From positions 15,004,001-15,068,000 of the forward strand of contig CM065304.1 in assembly GCA_033032175.1 (NCBI GenBank): 64,000 nt of DNA, given 5' to 3'. The notes beneath the pieces are model-generated. The model made no database searches. It was not told the DNA's origin and saw nothing but the letters and a program-made list of their open reading frames with translations. This document shows positions 1 to 13,000 of the stretch, in pieces (the first letter of the stretch is position 1; each line of letters opens with the position of its first letter). This stretch comes from Saturnia japonica. Lineage: Eukaryota > Arthropoda > Insecta > Lepidoptera > Saturniidae. Position numbers and translations under genes: made by a program.

Positions 1-113
1 CACTTTTCAATTGAAACTGCATATGAATTGTCAACAATATGAGTAAAATAAAGGGATTTAAATAATTATTGCGTAGCAACAAACGCGTGCGGAGCTGCGG
101 GCACACCGCTAGT
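1..113 (+). mobile_element. Helitron-like 3' end, cut by the window edge
   Basis: The stretch ends in gcggagctgcgggcacaccg followed by CTAG and then T. The same end is found at 30611-30614. A GC-rich hairpin-like segment just before CTAG, with insertion before T, is typical of Helitron 3' ends. The left part is missing. Confidence 0.55.
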
Positions 114-842
114 ATCATATAAGAATTATTAAAATATGTCGCTTATGCCAAATATGACTTAACGACTTGGTGAAAGTTGTGGGAACAGGCTGGATACAGG
201 TAGGGAAGGGTCTTTCTGATAATATTTGTGATATGGGATTTGGGTATATTCGAGAGAGGCCTATGTGTGACGAAATTCATGATGAAGTGATGATGAGTTA
301 TTTATTTTTCACATTAGTTATTTTCCTGCTAAAATGAAATTGAAATAAGCTTTATTAAATTTAGGCCCTTGGGATCCACCTACAAACTTCTAAGCTTCCA
401 GTGCAGCGGTCCGAAAACCTGTTTTAATTAAAGTCATGTCATTAAAATCTTATTTCAAATCAAGTCTTATAAAACTTAACTCAATTACCTAAGCAACATT
501 TGTTTTTAACTGAATTAAAAAAAAAGACAGAGGTTATCAATTTGAATTTTTAGATTGCTTACTATGAGGTACAGTGTATTTACTTTGCCGTATATAAAAA
601 TATTTAGATTATAAGGACTGCGTCTAGGTAGGATATTATAGAACAATTCAATGTATAAACTAAAATTATTTTGATAAATGTAATGTAGGTAGGCTGTATA
701 TTGTACATCGACGAGCTTATGTAGTCGTACTACATAGTCTCAACGGAACGGTCTTGAATTTATTTTTGTACAAAAATTGTATATTTTTCTTCAGGTTCAG
801 AAAGTCTAAAATTTACTGTAATCTTATTTTCGGGGTCCGCAG
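114..842. other. Intronic DNA, nothing recognised
   Basis: AT-rich sequence between the Helitron end and exon 1. I see no open frame with good splice sites and no element with clear ends. Confidence 0.5.
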
Positions 843-1039
843 CCGCCGCCGCAAGAATGGTTAGATGGGGAACAGATGAAGGAGCTATACGAGCGTTTGC
901 GCAACACGCTGGTTTCTATAGATCTGGGAATCGTGCTCGTGTACTTCACCATCAGTAGCGCTTCTGCCATCGACAGTGCCACCTTGCGGGATGCAATGGA
1001 ACGACATGCTACTACTTCGCAGCGAGTTCTGGCTATCAG
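843..1039 (+). CDS. VPS13B: VPS13B-like exon 1 of window
   Basis: Acceptor ccgcag before 843, donor gtacta after 1039; enters at phase 0 and leaves 2 bases. Codes from PPPQEWLDG through a hydrophobic stretch (IDLGIVLVYFTISSASAID) to RVLAIR. The 713-bp intron that follows shows nothing I can name. Confidence 0.75.
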
Positions 1040-4000
1040 GTACTATTTACGGAATTGTTTGGCAATAATTTTCTTGAGATTTTTCATCATACTTCGACTT
1101 ATTAAAAAAAACTGTTTTTCATTTGCAATTTCTACGTCAGGCCATCTGCTATCTATAACTATTTAATATTAATATATTTAATGTATTACTCTTTGTATGT
1201 ATATTTTTATACATACACAGTATAATAAAGTATTGTTTATTTATAGTGATAAGTTAACTTTTGTATCAAATTTAATATACCCTTTATAAACATCATTACA
1301 CAAGTCGAATATTTTATCTGATTGGATGTGTGTCATACAAAACTACCTAACTCAGAGTTTTTATTGAGATTGAGTTTCATAGAACTAATAAATATATGTA
1401 TTAAAACAGAGGTTACGAGACTTTATTTCTCGTAGGCCACTTGCCCTTTTTTCGGTTTTGGGTAGACCCCTTTAATTTAATAAGGAAGTATTATGTTTGG
1501 AAATAAGTACTATTTGTGCAAGATTCCTCCATTCATTGAAAGCCGGAGTTAAAATCCTGAAATCCATTATCTTTGACCCCCATTTACATTTCATGGAACC
1601 CCGATCTTTTTTCGCTAACGTGTTAATCCCTTGTTGCTTGTCATCGACCTCTGGGTGTCGATATAGACCACTTTGGGAATCACGGTATTAAAAAGTCCTT
1701 CCTAATCCAAATATGGGTGAAGCTAATAGTTAATACATTTTTTTCTTAACAGCTTGGGCCGGTTAGTGTTGAACTCAAGTCCTATTATAAAACCAGTATG
1801 GACAGAGATTCGTCATGACGGACCCACTTTCACGTCGCCGAGACCAGAGAAACATCGTAAGTAACTGCTGATTTTGTTTTCCAATTAACTTAACTCTTCT
1901 ACTCTTGCCGCCCAAATGTGAGATTTTCCGCCCCGTGTGCCACCCATACTAGCTATAGCGTATTTGCCGTAAATATAAGTACATACAAAAAAGTCCAACT
2001 TATTTAGTTTTTAGCAGTATAGCGCCATTATTTTTGAATAAACTCAGCCGTCGATTATTATTTTATGAGATTCACGTCTAACGCGACTTGCACTTCAGTT
2101 AAGCCTTTCAATTTATCATAGGACTTTTCTATTAATTATTGTTCGTCTAGTAGAATACATAGAAGACATTGTTTGTAGCCGCCGAGCCCGACGCGTTTCC
2201 ATGGAAGATGAGAATTTCGGACGTATCTTGCTATACGCTGGAAGTGCGTGCGGGTAGCGGCCGACGGGAAAAATCAGCGAGTGGCCTGCGTTCACAACTA
2301 AAAGTACCCTGCGTTGTTACCCCGAGGACGGTACTCGAGTTGGTCAGCACCACTGTTACCATGGCGATGGTCACTAAGTCGCTCAATGTTCGGCCCTCGC
2401 CAAGAATGGAAGTCAAGACACCGGAAGAAACCCAAGAGGAAACGGTAAGTGTTTCTGAAATATATGGGAAAGTATTAATGAAAATGCTAGTCGATTTTCG
2501 GATACATTTTAAAACTTAATTTATGTATTGGATTTAACATTATGTCAGTTAAGTCGTGAATGACTAACGTATCCTGTGTAATTTATTTAGTGAAAAGTAA
2601 TAGGTCTCTAAATTGTGTAAAGGCTTTATTTACTACAGATGTGTAATACTTTTTTTAAATGATCTACTTACTGAGTAAGAGTTCTTATCCTTGCTCATCG
2701 GTGGTTATTGGTTTTTTATGAAGCACCGTGCAAGGATTCTTATCGATTATCCAGTGCAATAAACTTAAAAACAGTAGTAGTATATACGCGCTGCGTCGGC
2801 TTGGGTGCCCCTTTTTGTATACTCCAGTACGAAAGCTGCAATTAGGGGATAAAGTATTTTACTCCTTATATCGTTATGTTACATTATCTTAAATCAATGA
2901 GGGCTGCCGTTTTTATGCTCACTAGTTGGCGAGTAAGGTCCTAAAGTGTAGCTGTCAATATATTATCCGCGTAGGAACTGTTTAGCCAAAAATCTAGACA
3001 CCCGGTAGCTTGTCAAGCCAAGCTCAGGGTAACAGAATGGCGAGCGCTACTGTGGTAATATTACACGAACCATTTGGAGCCACTTTTGACCCTCTACTAA
3101 CTCAATAACATCTTAAATTTGGTCATATATTGAGACTTGCGAGCAAACATTATATTAAGTACCTACTAAAACAATCATGGAAGAGCCCTAAGTTCGGTGG
3201 CTAGTTTCTACCAGCAAGCCAGATTTTCGGAAGAATAAAATAAGAACTTACAGCTTTAGAACTTGCGAAGGCTATAATAGAATTCGAACAACCAATGCAT
3301 ATATCATAGTATTGAACTTGGCTCTCATTTCACATTTATGTTTTTGATGGGATTGTTTCTACGCTAATACCGCGAAAGTATAATTGAATAAAATATCGAG
3401 CATACTGCAGTACCTGCAGTACCATGTTCGAAAAAAAGGATATAAGTTTCCGAAAGTCAAAACTCTCATAGTAGTTAGAAGTTCTATGATAGCGATTTGC
3501 GGGGACAACTATACACCCCTTCAAAACATTGGCGTGTTTAGTAAAAATAAGAAAGTTTTTATTTATCCTTTCAGTACATACATACTCTTCCCTAAAAATC
3601 AAAATACATGTACAAGTAATTTTTCTCGTTTGAATTTGAAAATATTAGGGGCTGTTTCTTTTAAGCAAAAACTATTATTGATAAATTCTATACGCTTATA
3701 ATTATAACTCGCAGTAATTCTATTCAGGTTATATTTATCAAGGGTATGGTAGTTTAAGTTAGTCATGTTCATTAGATATTCCATTCAGGGAAGCAACTTC
3801 AAACAGACCGCTTATACGAAACCGTACATTAATACAAAATAACATAATTTATTATACAATTATAGAAACAAACAATTAGCGCCTCTAGCGGCGAATTTAA
3901 ACGCAGCAGCTCTCATTGTAGAACAAATTACTATATGGTTGGTATAAATATTTTAATAAAATTACAAGATTAAATATAAAAGTATCTGGTCGACCAAGCT

Positions 4001-7000
4001 CTGCTCGGTGCTTTATTTGACGAAAAAACACCTATCTAGGTGAACTTGGAATGTAAAACATTAATTAAATACAAATCGTTAGACCAGTTTCCGAGAAACC
4101 AATTACATACATACTAGCGATGTGCCCGCAGCTCAAGCGTTTGTTACTACACTACTACAATTCATATAATCTACTAATTGAGTAATGACATACACAGAAT
4201 TGATGAAATTGTAACTTTTTGAATGAATATATTTTTTTACCATTTCTAATTTATTATCAACAATTCTTATAGTATTCCTATAGTACGTCTATGTTATGTA
4301 CAAAATTCCAGTGTACAAAATTTCATCAAAATCGGTCAACAATTAAAAGAAATTAAATCTTTTCTACGATTTCTTATAGCATAATGAAAATTTTTATAAG
4401 TACATCAATTTATCAATTTCATAAGAATATATCACGCCGTTTTTGAGTTGAATCAATAGTATATTACGCGTTTACAATTTTTTTCTCTCCGGGATGAAAA
4501 GTTTATATATTTTATATATAAACACGCAGTTGCTAGGTTACCGGGAGATAAAGTAAAGTATGCGCATGCGCACATTTGCCATCTCACCGGGAGAGAATCG
4601 GGTACTAAAAGTGAACTTTTCATCCCGGAGGAGAGAATTTTTTTTTATGACATGTTCTTGCTCATTTTCGTTCAAATAGTATGCCTATCGGGAAATTTGA
4701 AAATAGAATAACTACAGACAGAACTACAGATTTATTAATATGGATATACAATAATTGCTCACTTAATAGTATTAGATAAAAATGCACTCAAACATCAACA
4801 AGCCAAATATTTTTGTAAATCTCACTCAAATTAATCTTGTATAATTATCTATAAAATGATAAAAGGTACTTAAAATGGTTTATAGATGTAATTTTTATCT
4901 TTAAAATTTATGAAACTCCTCTGCTTTATGCACTTAATTAGATTTTTTACACAATGCGTCTTTTTCAGATGATATTTGGAATATAATTGTCTTATAAAAT
5001 AATTTGGTATCAAGGTATCCGGAATATAATTCGTAATTATGAATTATTTCAATTAAGATTAGTAGTAATACATAATACCTACCGAAATGAAATGAGATAA
5101 ATCTTGATTAAAGATAATTACGAAAAAAATCCTTAATTATTTATTAAATAACTGAATCCGTGCAACTTTTATGAAGGTCAATCAACTATTTAACCACACT
5201 TTGCTGTCCTTGGACATATTACAGTGTCATGTAAGCCTTTTTATGGTGAACCAAGTATTAGGCCCTTACATATGAAATTGGCGTTTTGTACGGAAGGAAT
5301 ATATAGTAAAAAAAAATTTTCTTAAATTTATTTAATTAATCAAAGTATGCACCGTTGTTATCTATGCACTTTTGTCATCTCATAGGTAGTTCATTGATCC
5401 CTTTACTAAATAAACCATGGGGGCGAGAATCAATAAACTCTTTGAAGGTAGTTTGGACTGCCGCATCGGAGTTGAATTTTTTTCCTGGTAAGAAGTTGTC
5501 CAAATTCCGAAAAAATGGTAATCTGTTGGATCAAGGTCCGGGGAGTACGGTGGATGTCGCAGCCATTCCAATTGTAGCTCATCTAACTTAGTGGTTGTTT
5601 ATTGTGCAGTGTGGTCTTGCGTTGTCGTGAAGCAGCAGTGGCGTAGAGCGATTGACCAATCTCGGTTGTTTAGCAGCTAGTTCTTACTTCATGGTTTGCA
5701 GTTGCTGACAATAGATATCTGGCGTAATCGTTTGGCCAGATTTTAGAAAGCTGTAGTGAACGACTCCGGCGCTAGTCCACCAAACACTTACAAGTAAGTT
5801 TTTCTGAGTCAATTTTCGTTTAGGGCAGGATTTGGCTGGGTCTCCAGGGTTCAGCCATTGCGACGAGCGCTTCCGATTATCGTACAGTATCCACTTTTAA
5901 TCACAAGTAATGATTCGATTTAAATCCCTTCATTATTGTGTCGGTTGAGCAAAGTAACACAGCAGTCGACGCGTGTTTGCAAGTTCGATTCACTCAATTC
6001 ATGAGGTACCCATCATTCAAGTTTTTTTACTTTCCCGATTTGCTTCAAGTGGATTTATACAGTTTTATCACTTACCCCGAAGCCTGTAGCTATCTCTGAA
6101 GTGCTTTGTAATGGATCCGCTGCAACAATAGCCTTTACTTCTTCATTTTCCACTTTGGTATCCGGCCGTCCACGGGGTTGATTCTGAAGGTCGAAATTTC
6201 CAGAACGAAAACGTTGAAACCAAAAACGTACCATGCTTTCTTTTGCGACACCAGCGCCGTACACATCATTAATACTTCGAGCTGTTTCTGCAGCACTGGT
6301 GCCACGGTAAAACTCGTACTCGTGAATATACCGCTATTTCATGTTTTCCGTTGTGCGATAATAAGCGACGCCAAAGAAAAAAATTATGAGGAAAAAACAA
6401 ATGAATTATCTAGAAATAATAAAGTTATTAGTTAATATTGTTAAGTTGAGATTTCAAATACCGATAAAATGTGAGATCTTCGGAAATATATTTTCTAGTG
6501 ACTACACTCGAAATGAAATTTGCAATAAAATATCATATTTTATATTATTTACATTGTACAATATGAGTATCTTGATAAAACAAGATATTATTTATACCTA
6601 TTATATAGAGAATAGTGATAGATTAAATAAAAAAATATTTTAGAAAATAGATTTAGGAGCCACTGGAACTCGGAACTGGTTAGGTTTACCATAGATGTAT
6701 CTGCATAAACTTCGAAAAATTTCGATTATTGATAAGCAATTTAGTGCTGCATAGGCATGGGACATTTCATGCATCACTGCTATTTTTCATATGATACCAT
6801 TAATCTGTATCACTGCTACTTTTATATGATGTTATGAATATGCTTCACTGCTATTTTTTGTATGATATTAAGAATTTAAAACGCCTGCTTACTAAAAACA
6901 TCGTGTGTGGAAGTGCCTCGGATCGTCCACGTGTAGCAGTCTGAACAGATGCAGTCACGGTGACAGTAACCGTGTTGCGTGTACCTAATATGTAGCTTAT

Positions 7001-10000
7001 CAATTTACAGTAATAATATTTTAGGGTTAACTGCTGGTTTGAAAGGATCGTTCAGTCAAAGATACTTTTCTGTGCTGTATATTTGTATATCGTTAAGATA
7101 GTGCAGCTCAACAATGTATTATACGTATTGTATGTATGTAAATATGTATATGTACTTTTAAAAACTCATTTTTATACGTTTTGTTCAGTCTATTCGTATT
7201 GAAAATTTTATACAAAGTCGTTAAAGAAGGAATATATTATTTTTGCATTGCCGCCTTTTAGCTTAGGATAGCAGATTTGGTGAAGGTAATGAATGCCGCT
7301 AGCGGTGTGTTGGTTAACACGTATTTTGAAATAAAAAAAGTGAAATGCCAAGAACATTAACTTTACATATTGTGACTAGGGTTGCCAACTTTTTAATATC
7401 AAATATAGTATTGTCGAGGCTACTGACTGGAAAAAATAGTAGATGTCAAAAAAATTAGTAGATTTCAAATAAATATTTTATTTTTTATTGCAATATAATT
7501 ACTGGTTGATAAACAGATAATATAATGTTGATAATGACAAATAATCACATTGAAAATAACAAAGTTTCATTCAGTAATAGATAAAGCTCAGGTTATTTTA
7601 CTATACTTACACCAAGAGATAGAGGTTTTGGCCTGCGTTCCGTTTTACGCTTAAGCATTTTGGAACAAATAATGTTGCCTAATTTTTTATCCAATAAAAT
7701 ATAGTAGTTTCGTCTACTATTTTTTTTAATAGTATAGTAGTCGGAAGCTTAATATAGTAGGATACTATATTATATAGTAGAGTTTGCAACCCTAATTGTG
7801 ATATATATTAATAATAACGTTTATCTTTTGTAATATGTTCCAATTAAAAGTCTTGGTAGTTCATTAAAACACATATTTCAAATAAATCATTACGCTTATT
7901 TTTCCTGTTGGTTTTTGTCTGTTAATTTGCATGATCTTGCATCTCTGTATACAGCTTAAGCATTAACACACAAATTATATGGCTGGTGTGGCGTATAAAG
8001 GAATGATATCGCCTTCAGTATTCTATCTCACTTACGAACACTTTACAAACGAACACGTGTTAATCGACACGCCCACTTTGTTGTGTTGGTTGTTGTGTCA
8101 TCCCGAATCCTTAATTCCATTCAAGATTTGGAAATGTTTTGTATTATTTCTCATTTCTAATGTAATATATGCTCGTTTCAGAAGTTGCGATACTTCGCTG
8201 GCGGTTTAGATTTCAAACCAAATACGATGAAGGAGTTTCTGCGGGGACCAGCTAGGTATTTTTTTTTTTTTATAAAGCGACTAATTTCCATGATTTTGGT
8301 CAAGCACAAAAATCCTGTAAACTTGTTTTTTATCTTGTTAAATGGAATCACAAATTGTCATATGTCACTTATACCCTATTTTGCCTGTATAATAATAATA
8401 TTCACGAAATAATCTTGTATATTTTTTGTTTCAGACGTAAAAGATCACCTAACGAAGTGAGTATTTGTTATATTATATTATAAACCATCGATGTTAATGT
8501 ACCACGTACAAGTTAGAGCGATCGAAACAATTACTTTAACCACATTGTACACTATTATTTTTAATGAAAACTATTAAATTTCGCAACCTATAAGTAGCTT
8601 TATATTTGTTTTTTTGGCAAATAGTAACAAATATTAATTTATTGAATTGAACATAAAATTACAATATTTTAATATTTATATATTTAATTCATCATTGTAA
8701 GTAAGTGTACAAATGTTAGTACTTAATGCTGAAAAGCATTCTCTACGAGTCTACCAGGGATGTACGATATTAAATCTAGTTTATAAATAAGTCATAATAT
8801 CAAGTATCAAGTAGAACTTACGTAGCCAAATGCTTTGAGAGAGAGATTTTGTTAATTGTATGTTGACTAAAATTAAATTTAACTGTCATGCTGCTGTTAA
8901 AGATTCGTCGCAAAAATTAGTGTGATGAGTTATTCGAGAACTTTATTCATGAATCGGATTATTAATATAAACTTTTTATCCTCTATGCGATGTAAACAAT
9001 ACTAACTTTACCTGACCGTTTCTTTTACGCAGCCAATTGACTCGAATAAAACAAATGGCAGAAGGCGTTACTTGTATACGGCGCATATTTCACAATTTAG
9101 ATAATTTCATATATTTGAATTTTATTGTCTAAATTAATTTCGATGTATTAGACGTAAAACTATTATATTAAAACATAGGGTGCTTGCACAGAGAAGCGGG
9201 TACTTGGTACAGACAAATCGGTACGGGTCGGTACTGTAAAGTGTGGGTAAAATATCCCCGTGCTATCTTATGCGAACATGTTATCTTATGTAATAGTTTT
9301 TTTGTTTCACTGTAATTTAGTTTTTGATGCCACAATTTTAATTTAATATTACATCTATTCTTATTAAGTTACAAGATGTCTAACAATTTGTTAATTAAAT
9401 GAAACAGTAAGTTAAGTATAATAAACAAAATAATAATATTTTCATTGACTCTCATTTATTTATGTAGTATTTTATTAATTACTAGTGACCCGCCCCAGCT
9501 ACGCACGGGTACAGTTTACAAACTGGTATATGTTATGTTTAAAAAAACGCTTATTTTGAGTTTATCGCATTAATATTGACAGTTGATAACTTCATAACTT
9601 ACTTATTAGCCTAGTGGTTCTAAACGCGACTTCTATGCTCGAGGTCCTAGGTTCGATTCTCAGATCGAGCAAAGTGCTGTTGGGTTTTTCTATGAAATTC
9701 CCAGCAACAGCTTGGAATTAGGCTTTGTGCCCAATTAATGGCAATAGGCTCACTCCCTATAACATGGGACCTGAAACATACCCGGCGAACTGTGCACGTA
9801 CACCTCTGCCTAACACTTCGGGGATACATGCGTGATGGTATGTTATGTAACTTCATAGTTACGAATAATGCGCTTAGCTCGCGTCGCGCAATTTATCATA
9901 CGTTTTTAGGTAGGATATTTTTTGTAGCGAATAATTTAGTTATATCTTCTACGGTATTTATGTAAATGGAAAAGTGTAAAGGACAATCTTAATCTATATT

Positions 10001-13000
10001 AACTGCCTAAGTTAACTAACGAACTTATCTGGATAAAGATTTATACTAAACTAGCTGTGCCCGTGGCTTCACTCACGTGGACTACAGAACGCCCGCGCGA
10101 ATCTTGTTCTCTTGCTCCCGGCTATTTTAAAGACAAAAATGCTTATTGTGGGTGATCCTTAGAAGATAGATGTATACTCCCCGGACTTTTTGTAGGTTTT
10201 TTTAATGCCTAAAATTATGTAGTACATTAATTTGTTATATATCTTAAGGTTTACTCGGCATAAGCCATTAAAGCGCTCGAATTGATTCACCATGACCAGT
10301 TTTTTTTAATTTTTGCGAACCCTTAATTCTTTTTCTAAAATAAAAGTAGCCTAAGTTACTCCCTATATCATCAGCTATCTATCAGTGAAAGTCCCGTCAA
10401 AATCGATCCAACCGTTTCGGATATTACCCGGAACAAACAGACAGACAAAAATTTTAAAATTGTTTTTTTTTTTGTTTAATTATTGTATATACTTTCAAAT
10501 GCATTTACTAAAAAACTGTTGATTTGACATTACAAATAGACACTTCAATTTTATTTATTTGTATAGATTTCTATAGATTGGGGACAATAGCTTCGCAAAT
10601 AACGTAATATTTTAAACTATTGTGTTGAAGATAATAATGGCTGCGAGTAAACCTTAGGAAATAAACATATGCTATCCCAGACTCTAGACTTTTTGAAGAA
10701 CTACAATTCTTTAGAACATTATTTTGATGTATCTCATAAAGTTTAGCCAGCGTAAGCCATGTAAGCGCCCAAAAATATTTTTTTTACTTCTTGATTACAA
10801 ATAATTGAATTTTCTCTACTATAAAAATACCTAATAAACCTTCCGTAAAAAATCTCTAAATTTTGATTGTCTGATAATCTTCAATGGCTAAACAGATTTT
10901 CTTGAATCATAGTCAAGAACAGCCTCGATCAAATCACTTTCAAACAAACTAGATAAAAGTCGGTTCAGTCGGTTTAAAAAATCATCGCCCCACGAACTGG
11001 AGAACATGATGGTCACTGCGGACAGAATTACCTGCTTATTTTTATATAAGTAGACCTGCAAAGTTCAATGCAGACATGTACCAACAAACCGGGACCGGAA
11101 AACCTATTTCTTGATGCAAGAACCCTTATTTATGAACGTAATTTTTGTTAACAGTTGTTAAATTTTGCGTTACTGATTTTATTTCAAACTAAATTTTATG
11201 TTTTAGCAACATACTGAACACGTGGACACAACGCAAGTACCATTCTATGCGAACTCTTCTGTTGAATCTGTAGGGATCAACATATATGCGGACACTCCCC
11301 CTATATTCGTCAGGATGGATCAAGACCAGGTAATTTATTTTCATTTACATTGTGTCATTTGTGTCAACGTCTACTATCGTAATATCTCGCTTGGCTATTG
11401 ATAAATGTGAACATTAAAGTTAGTATCAAAGCTTAAAAGAACTTTTCTACATTTTGAATAATACCGATAACTGCAGTGTAATATCAGCGGCACATCGCCT
11501 TTGAAGTCTTGCAAAATCTCGCTTCTTTCTAGAGTCTAGACGTGTACATTGTTCACTTTTTTAACTTAGACTATTGGGTGCGCCTTTGCTGGTTAAAGAC
11601 TCTTCCTCGGATTTTCATATCTCTCTATTGCTAGTGAGATCACCTCATACAACTTTTTATAGTACGTGTGTTTTGCGTGCCAGGAATATAAATAATAAAC
11701 ATATTATTTATTAGCTGTGCCACACGGTTTCACCGCTTTTAAATATATTCGAGCAACTCTTCATCGCGACACCTCCAATTCACCCGTATTGCCTGTCGTT
11801 CTCACTTCCCGTACTTGTCTATAGATTGCCTGATTCCTTGATGTTCATAATAACTGCTCCGGTCCTTAGAGTCGTAGCGTGAAGTTATAAAGCCAATAAA
11901 ATGTAAAAATCTCTTGAGCTTTATAATATTGAGCATAGATTATGTTAAATGGTTTCATTATAAACAAGAATAGTAAAAAATAAGTTACGAAAACCGTTTC
12001 CTTTATCAAAATATAATTATGTTTAATTAAAATATCAAAATCTTCAATGGACTAGGCTTGGTTGTTGCGTAACGTATATGTATAGCTAATGAAACTATCT
12101 ATTGGTGCAGTAGCTGATAGCGAGTTATTATATCGTAGCGTAACTATCTATTTCTTAGTAGCGGTTTTTGTCGTTACTCAAAACACTAAAAGTTCCGTGC
12201 GACGAAAAAATGTCGCTATTTTCCCTATCGAATGAAAGTTCGTTATAAGTGGTTATCGAAAAGCAAGATAAAAAAATCGGTTGTCTGTAAAGTCGGTTTA
12301 CTGACGATAGTTGAACGTGACAACGTCATAAGAAAATACTGATGGAATGGTATTATTTTTCAAAAGAAAATTTTAATTTTATTTATACTTTTGTTAATTA
12401 TAGCATAACCTACAATCACTGCACTAGCGGACCGATGCTATTTATTTTTAATGAAGAAAGCACGAATATTCGACAATATATCACTGAACATATATTTAAT
12501 ATCGAAAGAATCATTACCTTTATCGCCGCAATTATCGTTGCTATAAACAATTGACACCACATTCACTTTTCACTGCACTTCATACTTGACGAAAACATGT
12601 AAATGTATTATTTTATAGCAGCTGTCCACGCGGACGCATCGCTCACTCAAGTAGGAGAGAGACAGATGTCGAACGCTGCCGAACGCGGAGGCCGATTGTG
12701 CCTCTTTGTCGCTGGTTCCGCGCTCTCGCTTGCTCTTCAAGCCTTAAATGGAAAGCCTCAGAGCGAGGTATCGCCGCATGAGTCATGTTTTTTCGTGCGT
12801 GCAGCCGGTTCCATCGAATTAAAAGACGTTGTCACGTCACAAAAATCATTGCTGTTTTGTTCCCACACGTTGTAATTTAGATCGTTGACTCTTATATCTT
12901 AATGGAAATGTGACCTAACTAATATTTGTAAAATATGCAGTATACATTAAAATGCTTGAGATCGTTTTGTGTTAAGATTTAAATTGTAAATTAACTATGA

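Noticed and set aside
9606..9670. Possible tRNA gene
   Set aside because: Same reasoning: B-box present but the body recurs at 42528, 50064 and 51820.
12603..12875. Independent small gene of 90 codons
   Set aside because: No flanking exon in phase, no known motif, and composition like a repeat insert.
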